Shown one piece after another: positions 1 to 8,133 of a stretch of 41,703 nt of DNA. A program made the position numbers and the translations under genes. Numbering within the stretch: the first letter of the stretch is position 1; each line of letters begins with the position of its first letter. Source of the DNA: RBG-13-33-26 sp964430085 (GTDB lineage Archaea; Nanobdellota; Nanobdellia; Pacearchaeales; GW2011-AR1); contig CAYSES010000002.1 of the NCBI GenBank assembly GCA_964430085.1, positions 1 to 41,703 of the forward strand, read 5' to 3'. Under the pieces are notes generated by a model, which did no database searches, had not been told where the DNA came from, and saw only the letters and a program-made list of their open reading frames with translations.

Positions 1-47
1 AAATCAATAAGATTTTTCCTGCTTGAGCCTCTTTTTTTATCAACCAT
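1..47 (-). CDS. 5' end of an unidentified gene, cut by the window edge
   Basis: An ATG at 45-47 on the minus strand opens a reading frame that stays open to the left edge. It encodes a basic start, MVDKKRGSSRKNLID. It is divergent from ndk. The minus strand upstream of it is A/T-rich, with ATATATAG-like sequence about 20-30 bases from the ATG that could be a TATA box. Only 15 residues are visible, so no family can be named, and the frame could be open by chance. Confidence 0.35.
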   Translation of the reverse strand, partial: MVDKKRGSSRKNLID

Positions 48-146
48 ATTTTTATATATTACTACTATATATTAATGCTACTTAAGAAAAAGAGATTTAT
101 AAATCTTTTTTTTGGATTTTTAAGAATCTTAAGCAAGAAACAATAA

Positions 147-157
147 CTTTTTAAATA
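147..157 (+). promoter_or_regulatory. TATA box of ndk
   Basis: CTTTTTAAATA is centred about 25 bases before the ndk ATG, the archaeal TATA-box spacing for a very short leader. A GAGG just before the ATG could add weak Shine-Dalgarno pairing. Confidence 0.5.
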
Positions 158-176
158 AAAAATTCGGCGAGGATTA

Positions 177-656
177 ATGGAAGAAAGAACTTTAGTTTTA
201 ATAAAACCCGATGGATTAATAAAAAGTTTAACTGGGAATGTAATAACAACATTATCAGAGACAAAATTAAAAATTGTCGCTGCAAAAATTGTTAAAGTAA
301 AAAGAGATTTAGCAGAAAAACATTATTTTGATTTAAAGAAAAGGCTTATTGAAAAATTCGGCAAAGAAAGAGGAGAAGAAGTTTTTGAGAATAATCTTAG
401 ATATATTCAAGGGCAATTTCATACAGATAGGGTTCTTGCACTGGTATATATGGGGGAGAATGCAGTCAAAAAGATACGGCAACTTGCAGGAGAAACAAAT
501 CCTGAGAAAGCGAATCCAATTTCAATTCGTGGGAAATATGGGAGAGTTCATTCAGAAACAAAAGTTTTTGAGAATGTAATCCATTGTTCGGATAGCATTG
601 AAAATGCAAAAAGAGAAATTGAATTATGGTTTAATCCAGAAGAGATTGTTGAATAA
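177..656 (+). CDS. ndk: Nucleoside diphosphate kinase
   Basis: Transfers the gamma-phosphate of an NTP to NDPs through a phosphohistidine, balancing cytosolic nucleotide pools. The start TLVLIKPDG is the family's first strand and P-loop-like motif. NVIHCSDS holds the active histidine (His136); the usual motif is NxxHGSDS, so a glycine is replaced by Cys. RGKYGRV supplies nucleotide-binding basic residues. At 159 residues it is slightly longer than usual, because of a charged insertion around residues 53-80 between the first helices and the central sheet. A TATA box at 147-157 suggests its own promoter. It stands alone, convergent with the gene to its right. Confidence 0.95.
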   Translation: MEERTLVLIKPDGLIKSLTGNVITTLSETKLKIVAAKIVKVKRDLAEKHYFDLKKRLIEKFGKERGEEVFENNLRYIQGQFHTDRVLALVYMGENAVKKIRQLAGETNPEKANPISIRGKYGRVHSETKVFENVIHCSDSIENAKREIELWFNPEEIVE

Positions 657-664
657 AGTTTAGT

Positions 665-1126
665 TTAAAAAGTTCTTATCCATTTAATTTCTTTTAACAT
701 ATGATTCGCATACTCTTCCCATGACTTATAAGCTTTGTAAGAGGATATTGCATCCAAAAGCTGTTTTTCAATTTCATAGAATATATCCTTGGGATGAAAC
801 GGCTTAATATTATCATAATAATCAATAGAATTTTTTAAGACACAATTTTCTAGCTTTTTCCTCTTTTTTCTAATTAGAGCAAATGCTTTTTTTAACTCAG
901 AATCTTTTATTTTTTGTATATCTGTCTCAGAGGGAAAAGGAAAAAAATCAAAAAATTCTTTTAATTTATCCACAGCCTTAAAAAGTTGGATCATATAATT
1001 ATCTTTTTCACTTGAAGGATTTTTATAGAATAATTCGTTTGGATACAGAAGGTCCAATTGAGAATTAAAATTGCATGCGTAACCAATTACCCGTTTCCTC
1101 AATATTTCTTCAATATCTTCATTCAT
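665..1126 (-). CDS. Hypothetical protein translationally coupled to radA
   Basis: I do not recognise a family for this 153-residue, charged, mostly helical soluble protein. The frame remains open further upstream into radA, but the ATG at 1126 is the natural start: it overlaps the radA stop in ATGAATGA, which would couple translation to RadA. The first residues are MNEDIEEILRKR. The sequence is rich in Lys, Glu, Phe and Tyr, with a Trp-containing C-terminus and no signal peptide or membrane span. Co-transcription with radA suggests a recombination or repair accessory role, but that is inference from position only. Confidence 0.7.
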   Translation of the reverse strand: MNEDIEEILRKRVIGYACNFNSQLDLLYPNELFYKNPSSEKDNYMIQLFKAVDKLKEFFDFFPFPSETDIQKIKDSELKKAFALIRKKRKKLENCVLKNSIDYYDNIKPFHPKDIFYEIEKQLLDAISSYKAYKSWEEYANHMLKEIKWIRTF

Positions 1127-2099
1127 CAATAACCCCTTTATTTGAAACAAAGAATATTGCTTCATTATCAGGCAAATCTGGGCTGTCAATAAGCTTTGCA
1201 ACACGAGAATCTTTCTTTCCTCTTCTTAGATAAATTCTATAAGTAGAAGCATGTCCAACAATATGACCACCAATAGCAGTTGTTGGATCCCCAAACATCA
1301 TTGCGGGATTTGCCATAACTTGATTAGTGATATAAACCGCTAAGTTATGTTGTTCTGATAATTTCATTAAGGTATGAAGATATTTATTCAGTTTTTGTTG
1401 TCTGTCAGCTAATTGTCCTCTCCCCGCAAACTCTGCTCTAAAGTGTGCGGTTAACGAATCAATAATTAAGAGTTTAATAGGCTCTCCGTTTTTAATCATT
1501 TCTGAAACTTTATCAAGAAGTAAAATTTGATGATCAGAATTAAAAGCTCGTGCAACAAAGATATTTTTCAAAACTTTTTCTGGATTTGCACCAAGTCCTT
1601 CTGCAATTTGTTTTATTCTGTTTGGTCTAAACGTTCCTTCTGTATCAATGAAAACGCATTTCCCATTAGTCCCTCCATCCTCAACAGGAAGTTGTGTTCT
1701 TACGGCCAAAGTTAAACCAAGTTGTGTTTTTCCACTTCCAAAAGCTCCAAATGCTTCTGTAACTGCTCTGCTTTGAATCCCCTTTCCCCCCAAGAGCTCA
1801 TCTAAGTTTTTGCTTCCTGTTGTAATATAAGAAATATTTGCTCTTCTTTCTGCGAATTCTATTCCATCGATAAACCCAAGATCGAGCATTTGTCTTGCTG
1901 CCTGGATTGCTTTTCGTGCAACAGCAGCTCCAACACCAGCAATCTCGCCTAATGTGGTAGGACTCATTACAGCAAGTCCCATTAAATCATAAATTCCTGC
2001 AGCTTCTAATTTTGCTGCAACAGCCGGGCCTATTCCAGGCAAATCAGTTAATTGAGGCTCTCCTTTTTTCTCTTCTTCATCTTCTTTCTTTGCAGCCAT
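1119..2099 (-). CDS. radA: DNA repair and recombination protein RadA
   Basis: Archaeal RecA/Rad51 recombinase that forms filaments on single-stranded DNA and drives strand exchange. Residues 15-70 form the N-terminal helix-hairpin-helix domain (LPGIGPAVAAKLEAAG). The ATPase core has Walker A GAFGSGKTQ at 118-126 and Walker B LLIIDSLTAHFR near 210-220. The C-terminal part has the usual loop regions (NQVMANPAMMFGDPTTAIGGH). At 326 residues it is normal length and has no intein. The first 12 residues are a Lys/Glu-rich tail typical of archaeal RadA. A short gene follows with overlapping stop and start codons. Confidence 0.97.
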   Translation of the reverse strand: MAAKKEDEEEKKGEPQLTDLPGIGPAVAAKLEAAGIYDLMGLAVMSPTTLGEIAGVGAAVARKAIQAARQMLDLGFIDGIEFAERRANISYITTGSKNLDELLGGKGIQSRAVTEAFGAFGSGKTQLGLTLAVRTQLPVEDGGTNGKCVFIDTEGTFRPNRIKQIAEGLGANPEKVLKNIFVARAFNSDHQILLLDKVSEMIKNGEPIKLLIIDSLTAHFRAEFAGRGQLADRQQKLNKYLHTLMKLSEQHNLAVYITNQVMANPAMMFGDPTTAIGGHIVGHASTYRIYLRRGKKDSRVAKLIDSPDLPDNEAIFFVSNKGVIDE

Positions 2100-2152
2100 A
2101 TAAAAAGAATCTATAGATAGTTTATAAAGATTATTTGACTATTAGCTATATC

Positions 2153-2608
2153 TTAGAGAATACTAAACTTAGTAAGGAAGATAAATAAATCTACAAATAA
2201 AAAGATTACAAAAATAGACGTTTCTATTAATCCGCCTGTTTTAATTTTTCCTTTTATCCTTTTTTTAACAGGATAAAAAGGTTTAATCCCTTTAATTGTA
2301 AAGCTATCTAAAATTAAATGCAATGAATAACCAAAAACAAAAGGGAGTAGAATCTCTTTAAAAAACAATAGAATAAAAAAGGAAACTAAAAAAAGAAAGG
2401 TAAAACTATGGATTATTCCGCGATGTTTCATAAAAAAATTAAAAATTCTAAACAATTTTATTTTTCCTATTTTTGAAAATTTTGTATCAATATCGGGGAT
2501 TAGTGTAGAAAGCAAAGAAACTGGTAAAAAAAGAAAGGGATTATGGATATACGAAAAAAATAACAGAATAAAAAACAGGCCTATTATCAGGTGTGTCCTA
2601 AAAAGCAT
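2153..2608 (-). CDS. YdjM/DUF457-family membrane protein, putative metal-dependent hydrolase
   Basis: A 151-residue protein with about four membrane spans and the family's signature polar residues at membrane edges: an N-terminal RTHLIIG, then LIPDIDTKF near residue 38, then HRGIIHS near residue 63. These Asp and His residues are the ones proposed to bind metal in the YdjM/DUF457 family, whose substrate is unknown. It starts one base after the rpa stop (TAG-C-ATG), so the two are probably co-transcribed. The pairing with RPA looks positional rather than functional. Confidence 0.8.
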   Translation of the reverse strand: MLFRTHLIIGLFFILLFFSYIHNPFLFLPVSLLSTLIPDIDTKFSKIGKIKLFRIFNFFMKHRGIIHSFTFLFLVSFFILLFFKEILLPFVFGYSLHLILDSFTIKGIKPFYPVKKRIKGKIKTGGLIETSIFVIFLFVDLFIFLTKFSIL

Positions 2609-2609
2609 G

Positions 2610-3554
2610 CTATTTCTCTAATTCTTTAATTAATAGATCCGGATTTACTTCTTCAATATTTTCTATTATAAATTCAGGTGTATTAAACAAACGGTTATTC
2701 CTAACTGTTCCTGAAAAAAACATTTCCTTACCCAATAAATTTGCTCTTTGATTTGCTAATTCTTCCAAATTTTCAAGTTCAGTCAATCCAAGAGCTGAAA
2801 CATTCTTATGAAATGCTACTGTTCTTATTGTTTCTGTTCCATCATCAATAACTACATTTATTAAAGATCTTTTTTCTTCTACAATTTTCCCATGATCCGG
2901 GCATATGTAACCATTATCTTCAGGATTAACTTTCTTCCCGCAAGTAGGGCAAACATAAAAAAATCTTGGCTCAAATGACTGGACAATAAATGCTCTTATT
3001 TTTACATTATCAGAATTTTTAAGTTCAGAAATATTTTTTTCTCTGAAAACTTTTTCTGTTTTAATTTCATCCATCTTTTCATTTGTAGGTTTTATTTGAG
3101 AAAAACTTCCAAGATGCAATTCATTATCCCTCATACTCCCGTTTGAGATTTCCACAACAACTCCTGGAGCAATCTTTCCTTCTTCAATGAGGCCTATATG
3201 ATTTGTATCCCATAAAACGACTCTTACATTTGAAGTTTCATCCGCTATAAATAAATTTACAACTTTTCCTTCATCTCCTTTCTTAGTTTTAAAAGTTCTT
3301 ACCGGAGAAACATTTATTATTTTCCCAGAAACATTAACTTTCCTCATCCCAGGAAGTAATTCTTCTATCTTTAATTTTTCATTATCAAAAGAAATTCCAA
3401 GTTCCGCAGCGATTACTTGTGCTGCACCTTCTTTACTGATTAAACCAGAAAGTTTTGCACGTTTAGCTTCTACTCTTCTCTCGATTTCTTCTTTTTCTAA
3501 TCCAGATATTTTAGAAATCTTTGTAATTATCCTATCATAATTTTCTTCAGGCAT
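2610..3554 (-). CDS. Replication factor A (RPA), single-stranded DNA-binding protein
   Basis: Binds and protects single-stranded DNA in replication and repair. A helical N-terminal segment (residues 1-60) is followed by an OB fold (about 70-160, VNVSGKIINVSPVRTF through VRVVLWD) and a second OB fold (about 180-300) containing a zinc-binding CPTC-x12-CPDH motif (Cys202, Cys205, Cys218, His221). This matches archaeal RPA41/RPA1-like proteins, though with fewer OB folds than the large euryarchaeal forms. A TATA-like ACTTAAAAATA lies upstream. It is divergent from EF-1beta and leads a two-gene unit with the YdjM-like gene. Confidence 0.9.
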   Translation of the reverse strand: MPEENYDRIITKISKISGLEKEEIERRVEAKRAKLSGLISKEGAAQVIAAELGISFDNEKLKIEELLPGMRKVNVSGKIINVSPVRTFKTKKGDEGKVVNLFIADETSNVRVVLWDTNHIGLIEEGKIAPGVVVEISNGSMRDNELHLGSFSQIKPTNEKMDEIKTEKVFREKNISELKNSDNVKIRAFIVQSFEPRFFYVCPTCGKKVNPEDNGYICPDHGKIVEEKRSLINVVIDDGTETIRTVAFHKNVSALGLTELENLEELANQRANLLGKEMFFSGTVRNNRLFNTPEFIIENIEEVNPDLLIKELEK

Positions 3555-3613
3555 TTATCGAAAAACAAACAGGTATTTTTAAGTATTTTTATTCAAAAAA
3601 TCTAAAACAGAAA

Positions 3614-3623
3614 CCTTATAAAC
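3614..3623 (+). promoter_or_regulatory. TATA box of the EF-1beta gene
   Basis: CCTTATAAAC is centred about 25 bases before the ATG at 3644, fitting a leaderless or near-leaderless archaeal transcript. Confidence 0.5.
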
Positions 3624-3643
3624 AATATATATTCAATTAAAAT

Positions 3644-3916
3644 ATGGGTATTGCAGCAGTAAAAATAAAAATTTTGCCTACTTCGCCAGAAGTAGATCTT
3701 GAAAAACTTAAGGAACAAGCAAAAACAATTATAGAAAAAACAGGGGGGAAGAATTGTAATTTTGAAGAAGAGCCTATTGCATTTGGGTTAAAAGCATTAA
3801 TTGCATTTTTTGCTTGGCCTGAAGAATTGGAACTTGAAAGTTTGGAAAATTCTCTTAATAAGATAGAAGAAGTAAGTTCAGTACAGGTTATCGATATGAG
3901 ACGGGCTTTTGGATAA
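3644..3916 (+). CDS. ef1b: Translation elongation factor 1-beta (aEF-1B)
   Basis: Guanine-nucleotide exchange factor that recharges EF-1alpha with GTP. The 90-residue length is right for the archaeal form, which is only the C-terminal exchange domain of the eukaryotic protein. Recognisable features are the first strand (AAVKIKILPTSPEVDLEKL), the central EEEPIAFGLKALIAFFAW segment, and the C-terminal VQVIDMRRAFG. It has its own TATA box and is divergent from rpa. Confidence 0.93.
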   Translation: MGIAAVKIKILPTSPEVDLEKLKEQAKTIIEKTGGKNCNFEEEPIAFGLKALIAFFAWPEELELESLENSLNKIEEVSSVQVIDMRRAFG

Positions 3917-3976
3917 AAAACAGCGATATGTCAAAAAAGCAATAATTTTATTAATTCTTTTACAATTTAGATATTA

Positions 3977-4585
3977 ATGTTATCACAAGAAGAAACAGAT
4001 GAAATAAAACAGAAGATTATTTCTCATATAGAATCTACATTTCCTGAAGAACAAAAAAGTTCAGCGATTAATCAAATTAAATCAATGAATCATGAAGAAT
4101 TTGAAAATTTTTTAAAAAGAAATAATCTCATAAAAAATGAGAATCCAGAACAACCTGAAACTGAGTGTGTCTTTTGTTCTATTGCATCTAACAAAATCAA
4201 TACTTGCATACTAGAAGAAAATAAAGATGCTGTTGCCGTCCTGGATATAAATCCTGTCTCAAAAGGACATACTTTAGTAATTTCAAAAAAGCATACAGAC
4301 ACAGTGGGTAAAGATATACTTGCCTTTGCAAATGATGTTGCTCAGAAGATAAAGAAAAAATTAAACCCAACCAAAATAGAAATTACAAGATCAAAATTAT
4401 TCGGGCATGAGGTTATCAATCTAATTCCAGTTTATAAAAATGAAAATATTAACTCAGAAAGGCACCACGCAAGTATGGAAGAGCTTGAACAAGTAAAAAA
4501 AGAATTAAAAGAAATTAAAAAAATTCTAAAACCGAAAACAGAAAAACTAAAAGATCACGTTTGGTTACCAAAAAGGATTCCATAA
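3977..4585 (+). CDS. HIT-domain protein with a degenerate histidine triad
   Basis: Residues 62-155 show the histidine-triad fold: ECVFCSIASNKI, then the core DINPVSKGHTLVISKKH, then LFGHEVINLIPVY. HIT hydrolases need HxHxHxx followed by a proline; aligned on Pro151, this protein has His144, Val146 and Asn148, so the middle catalytic histidine is gone. The first 55 residues form an extra helical domain, and the last 40 are a Lys/Glu-rich coiled coil. It is therefore probably a nucleotide-binding or scaffolding protein rather than a hydrolase (inference). Its last 21 bases overlap the end of the convergent prepilin peptidase gene. Confidence 0.8.
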   Translation: MLSQEETDEIKQKIISHIESTFPEEQKSSAINQIKSMNHEEFENFLKRNNLIKNENPEQPETECVFCSIASNKINTCILEENKDAVAVLDINPVSKGHTLVISKKHTDTVGKDILAFANDVAQKIKKKLNPTKIEITRSKLFGHEVINLIPVYKNENINSERHHASMEELEQVKKELKEIKKILKPKTEKLKDHVWLPKRIP

Positions 4586-5410
4586 ACTTATATTAAAGAA
4601 AATTAAAAAGGCAAAAATAATCAAGCTGATAAGAAAAACTGGTGAAAAAGGAACTCCATTCCTTATCCTTACCTCTCTATATTTTTTGGATAGTTCTTTT
4701 ATTTCTTTTTTTGTGACTCCATCCCATTTAGCTTTTATTATTTTTTTCCCTATCTTAACATCTGAATAAAGCCAATCTCCTTCCCTTAAATATTTGGTTT
4801 TTATCTTTTTAACCATACATGCTTCATCAATCGCTTTGGATGCTATGTACAAGTAAGAAACAAAAAAGACAAACAATCCAAAAATGAAAAAAGTTTTTTC
4901 TAAAAACCCCAAAGATAAAAAGATTACACTGAAAAATAAGATAAAGCACATGAATCTCTTTTTTCTTTTTAATTGATTTGAAAGTTGTTTTCTAAAGGCT
5001 TTAAAATTTCTTATGCAAAGAATAAAACTTGTTGTAATTAAATAAACGAATCCTATAATTAAAAAAAGAAACAAGAAATTAAAAAAAAGTTTTACATTTA
5101 AAGATAAACTGGAATATATCGGAAGGATTGCTCCAAGCGAGATCATCAATTTAGCATCTCCCCCTGCAAAAATTCTTCCATAATAGAATAAATTTCCTAT
5201 GATGAAAAAAATTCCAAAACCGATTATACCACTGTAGAAAAAAGAAAATCCTCCCCCATTAAACAAAGAATAAAAAAATCTAAAACCTAAAGCGAATATT
5301 ACCAAAGAAAAATTTAGCCAATTAGCAATTTCCCTTGTTCTTATATCCTGTATTACAGCAAAGGTTATGTACACTAAAGCTAATATCCATAAAAAGATTA
5401 CCTCATACAT
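4565..5410 (-). CDS. Type IV prepilin / prearchaellin signal peptidase (A24 family)
   Basis: Aspartyl membrane protease that cleaves class III signal peptides before pilin assembly. The two catalytic aspartates are visible: Asp22 in QDIRTREIANW after the first span, and Asp85 in the GGDAKL motif. About six hydrophobic segments are separated by a cytosolic region near residues 190-260 (KAIDEACMVKK through REVRIRNG) and followed by a final span, an arrangement like FlaK/PibD-type peptidases. It sits at the downstream end of a leftward run of genes encoding its likely substrates. Start ATG at 5410; its 3' end overlaps the convergent HIT gene by 21 bases. Confidence 0.88.
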   Translation of the reverse strand: MYEVIFLWILALVYITFAVIQDIRTREIANWLNFSLVIFALGFRFFYSLFNGGGFSFFYSGIIGFGIFFIIGNLFYYGRIFAGGDAKLMISLGAILPIYSSLSLNVKLFFNFLFLFLIIGFVYLITTSFILCIRNFKAFRKQLSNQLKRKKRFMCFILFFSVIFLSLGFLEKTFFIFGLFVFFVSYLYIASKAIDEACMVKKIKTKYLREGDWLYSDVKIGKKIIKAKWDGVTKKEIKELSKKYREVRIRNGVPFSPVFLISLIIFAFLIFFNISLWNPFW

Positions 5411-5440
5411 AAAAGGTAATACAAATTTAAATTTATAAAA

Positions 5441-5563
5441 CTATTTTGTTTTTTTAGGAAGATTCATTGTTCTCTGAATTCCACCTATTTTATATGGATG
5501 TTTTTTCTTCTCTCTTTTTTTATCTTTTTTCTTTTTCCTATTCTGAGAACAAGCATAATCCAT
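5441..5563 (-). CDS. Small basic protein, 40 residues
   Basis: A short frame in the gap between the prepilin peptidase and the pilin at 5565. Its ATG follows the upstream stop by a single base (TAA-A-ATG), the tight spacing seen throughout this operon. The product begins MDYACSQNRKKKKDKKREKK, is about half Lys/Arg, and ends NLPKKTK; it has no membrane span. It could be a small nucleic-acid-binding or membrane-surface protein, but A-rich DNA readily yields Lys-rich frames by chance, so it is tentative. Confidence 0.45.
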   Translation of the reverse strand: MDYACSQNRKKKKDKKREKKKHPYKIGGIQRTMNLPKKTK

Positions 5564-5564
5564 T

Positions 5565-6017
5565 TTAAGAATTAATAATACATTTTTGGCCTTCTTCTAA
5601 ATCATTAGCCAATATGCTAACATCATATTTTCCAGATTCCAGATTCTTAACTCCAGTCTTACTATTAATTATTATATCCCCACAAGCTAGATTGCATTTA
5701 ATAGAAGGACATTCTGGAATGTTATATTTGTCAAATGCTGATATACTTGCCATAACAATACAACTAGTTTTTACTTCAAGATTATCTTCATTAGATCTCA
5801 AGGTTCTTTCTGCAGAGCAAAAACTATATTCTTGCCCCAAACCACATGTAGTCTGACAATCCTCTTTGATAGAATCAACATTAGAAGGACTGATTAATTT
5901 CTTAAGAGGATTCCACCCAAGAGCAAATCCTAAAATTAAAACAACCAAGATAATAACTCCTAAAATAAGAAGAATAAGTGTATTTGTACTTAATCCCTGC
6001 CCCCTTTTATTTAACAT
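5565..6017 (-). CDS. Type IV pilin-like protein with class III signal peptide
   Basis: The N-terminus LNKRGQGLSTNTLI has the basic residues, glycine and following Gln of a class III signal peptide; cleavage is expected after Gly6. One hydrophobic helix follows (about residues 12-32), which would be the pilin assembly helix. The remaining 115 residues form an exported domain with nine cysteines (for example CQTTCGLGQEYSFC and CPSIKCNLAC), suggesting disulfides. It is the last of the pilin-like genes before the prepilin peptidase. The exported domain matches nothing I know. Confidence 0.8.
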   Translation of the reverse strand: MLNKRGQGLSTNTLILLILGVIILVVLILGFALGWNPLKKLISPSNVDSIKEDCQTTCGLGQEYSFCSAERTLRSNEDNLEVKTSCIVMASISAFDKYNIPECPSIKCNLACGDIIINSKTGVKNLESGKYDVSILANDLEEGQKCIINS

Positions 6018-6060
6018 ATTTAATATATGATTATTTTCTTTAAAAATGTTTTTATCTAGT

Positions 6061-6504
6061 TTAAGAATTTAGAAGTTTATACTCTCCCTTACTTTCTCTG
6101 TCGGGGCTATATTTATCAAACCATTTATTTATTTTTTTGATTATCTTTGGTTTTAGGTTTTGTATTTTATAAAATTCGCTTGGGGAGATAATCCTTAATC
6201 CTCTTTCCTTATAAAAATTATAATCTTCTTTATCTCCAAATCTAAGATATACATTTTTCCCCATTAAGATATCATCAATAGGATCAAACCTTATTCCCAT
6301 ATCAATGCAAGTTTCTTTTTTGAAAAAATTAAATTTGTTTACTTCTGTTGGGAAACTTCCGTCTAACCATACCCATTTAGAACATTCACAAACTTGCATT
6401 AAGGTATCATAAGCCATCTGTGACTTAGGATTAATAACATTATATTTTAGAGGAGTTAATTTTAATGTTGGTTTTTGTGTAAATTTTTTATTTAATGTAT
6501 TCAT
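6061..6504 (-). CDS. Hypothetical soluble protein inside the pilus locus
   Basis: Unrecognised 147-residue protein with no signal peptide or membrane span, hence probably cytosolic, unlike its neighbours. It contains DTLMQVCECSKWVWLDG and ends SKGEYKLLNS. The frame also has an ATG at 6552 inside the previous gene (163 residues). I prefer 6504 because CTTTTTAAAAAG at 6523-6534 is centred about 24 bases upstream, a good TATA position for a leaderless start. If the long form is real, it would instead be coupled to the transglycosylase gene by a 17-base overlap. Confidence 0.6.
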   Translation of the reverse strand: MNTLNKKFTQKPTLKLTPLKYNVINPKSQMAYDTLMQVCECSKWVWLDGSFPTEVNKFNFFKKETCIDMGIRFDPIDDILMGKNVYLRFGDKEDYNFYKERGLRIISPSEFYKIQNLKPKIIKKINKWFDKYSPDRESKGEYKLLNS

Positions 6505-6522
6505 TAAATACCAACAAAAAAA

Positions 6523-6534
6523 CTTTTTAAAAAG
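6523..6534 (-). promoter_or_regulatory. Probable internal TATA box
   Basis: CTTTTTAAAAAG (a perfect palindrome) lies about 24 bases before the ATG at 6504, just at the end of the upstream gene. It would allow separate expression of the soluble protein within the pilus operon. Confidence 0.4.
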
Positions 6535-6535
6535 A

Positions 6536-7354
6536 TTATGGTTCTCCTTCATATTCAGCAGAAAAAGAAATTACTTCTTCAGTCCAAAATAAGAACCCTT
6601 GTGTATCTCTCTTTTCAAAATAATTTCCGCTAATTTGTTTTAGAGCGTTGTATCTTTGACTTATCTCTTCAACAAAATTATCTTGTGCAAAAAGAACATT
6701 ATCACAGCCCCATCCGTTATATCCCCTTAAAGCAGCTTCCCATTCAGAGTAAAGAATATTTTTATTTGAACATCCCTGAAAAACTTTTCCATTTTTGTAC
6801 ATATTATAATCTTCTTTTAAGATTTGAGCACCGATTTCAATATTAAGGTGGGGGTTATTAATTAATTCAGTCTTGCATTTATCTTTATCAGAGGGTAATC
6901 CATAATTTCCGCAATGGATCAGATTTATTTGCATCAGCCCAATAGAACTACTGCTGGCAGCATTAGCCTTGCAGGCTGATTCTTGCATCATTAACGCAGC
7001 TAACAACAGAGGATCATATATCCCATTTTTTGATGCTGATTCAACTATAAAATTGGCATAAGAATCACATTCATCCCCACAATAACAATTCCGGTTGATT
7101 ATGGAAGTTTTTTTTGCATAAGCAAGAGCATTCTTAACCATTACCAAAGGATCTCTAGCATTAATTCCTGTTTGTTTCTCATAAAAATAATTTTCTTCTA
7201 CTTGGGAGTTTAATTTTTTTATGATATTCACGCCAACAAAAGAATCTCTGGCTCTAAGAGTAGATAAAAAAAAACTAATTAGAGCTAATGTACAAACCAA
7301 GATAATACCAATTACCAAGATTGTTATAGAAATGTCTCCTTTTTTATTTTTCAT
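6536..7354 (-). CDS. Pilin-like protein fused to a lytic transglycosylase (SLT/goose-lysozyme-like) domain
   Basis: The N-terminus MKNKKGDISIT plus a 23-residue hydrophobic helix is a class III prepilin signal. Residues about 97-240 form a transglycosylase SLT domain: YDPLLLAALMMQESACKAN carries the catalytic Glu125, GLMQIN is at 139-144, INNPHLNIEIGAQILKEDY at about 165-183, and RGYNGWG at 210-216. These are the family's three signature blocks, in order and intact. Eight cysteines in the exported part suggest disulfides. In bacteria this fold cleaves the MurNAc-GlcNAc backbone of murein; archaea have none, so the target may be another cell's wall or another glycan (inference). It overlaps its upstream pilin gene by 11 bases. 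Confidence 0.85.
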   Translation of the reverse strand: MKNKKGDISITILVIGIILVCTLALISFFLSTLRARDSFVGVNIIKKLNSQVEENYFYEKQTGINARDPLVMVKNALAYAKKTSIINRNCYCGDECDSYANFIVESASKNGIYDPLLLAALMMQESACKANAASSSSIGLMQINLIHCGNYGLPSDKDKCKTELINNPHLNIEIGAQILKEDYNMYKNGKVFQGCSNKNILYSEWEAALRGYNGWGCDNVLFAQDNFVEEISQRYNALKQISGNYFEKRDTQGFLFWTEEVISFSAEYEGEP

Positions 7355-7616
7355 CTTCTTTTAAGATGTTGTCAATTATCTCTTTACCCCTGTTATCATC
7401 CAGTTGATGTGCAAATGAAGTTTTTTCTGCTAATAAATCTACATTCTGTTCAGAATTAGGCAAGGGTAAATTCTCAACATTTATTGATTTAACTTTTGAC
7501 ATTAAAAATGTAATATAAATAAAAATCATCAATATCCCAATTATAACAATAGTTGCAACTACCCAAGAGATTGTTTCTCCAACTTGCGCTTTTTTATTTA
7601 ATTTATAATTGTACAT
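7344..7616 (-). CDS. Small type IV pilin-like protein
   Basis: A 90-residue protein starting MYNYKLNKKAQVGETISW: basic residues, then Ala-Gln at the expected class III cleavage site, then a hydrophobic helix of about 25 residues (VVATIVIIGILMIFIYITF). The exported tail is short, about 50 acidic residues without cysteine. Its start overlaps the previous gene by 14 bases and its stop overlaps the next by 11, so it belongs to the pilin operon. It may be a minor or structural pilin. Confidence 0.78.
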   Translation of the reverse strand: MYNYKLNKKAQVGETISWVVATIVIIGILMIFIYITFLMSKVKSINVENLPLPNSEQNVDLLAEKTSFAHQLDDNRGKEIIDNILKEDEK

Positions 7617-8133
7617 TTTTCTCAGTCTTCCTTACAACCGCCAAAATTTTGATTATATATTGATTATTTACATCATCAAGAGAATAAAATTTCTTTTCAT
7701 TACATTTTGATAGTCTCTCTTCTTCCTTATTTTCTTGTAATGCACAACTGGTAACCCACCGGTTATCCCCGGCATCAATTTCAAGCAATGTATTTTCTAA
7801 ATCTTCTGGTTTATAAAAATCAACCTTAATATAATACTGTTCATCTTTCCATTCGCTTGAATTAAAGATTAAATGGCATTCTTCCAAAAATTCCTTTCCT
7901 GTTTTATCAATACCTTCACCATTAGAAATTATATCTGTGTTTATCCTCCCTCCGTAAGAAATGCAATTTGCAATTTGGTTAATTAACAAGTCACTTTCTG
8001 TTTCCCTAATATCATACGGAGTTCCATAAAAAATATAGACCATAGCAAAAATAGCCCCCGCTACAATAATTAAGATTGCAAACCAATATACAGATATAAC
8101 TTTGTCGCCCCTCTTATTTGGTATGTATTTCAT
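7603..8133 (-). CDS. Type IV pilin-like protein
   Basis: 176 residues with the class III signal PNKRGDKVISVYWF and a hydrophobic helix at about 13-35. The exported domain of about 140 residues has four cysteines (NQIANCISYGG, EECHLIF, TSCALQ, LSKCNEK), suggesting two disulfides, and ends in a basic segment. Its ATG overlaps the upstream stop as ATGA, indicating translational coupling. Function beyond a pilin-like subunit is unknown. Confidence 0.78.
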   Translation of the reverse strand: MKYIPNKRGDKVISVYWFAILIIVAGAIFAMVYIFYGTPYDIRETESDLLINQIANCISYGGRINTDIISNGEGIDKTGKEFLEECHLIFNSSEWKDEQYYIKVDFYKPEDLENTLLEIDAGDNRWVTSCALQENKEEERLSKCNEKKFYSLDDVNNQYIIKILAVVRKTEKNVQL

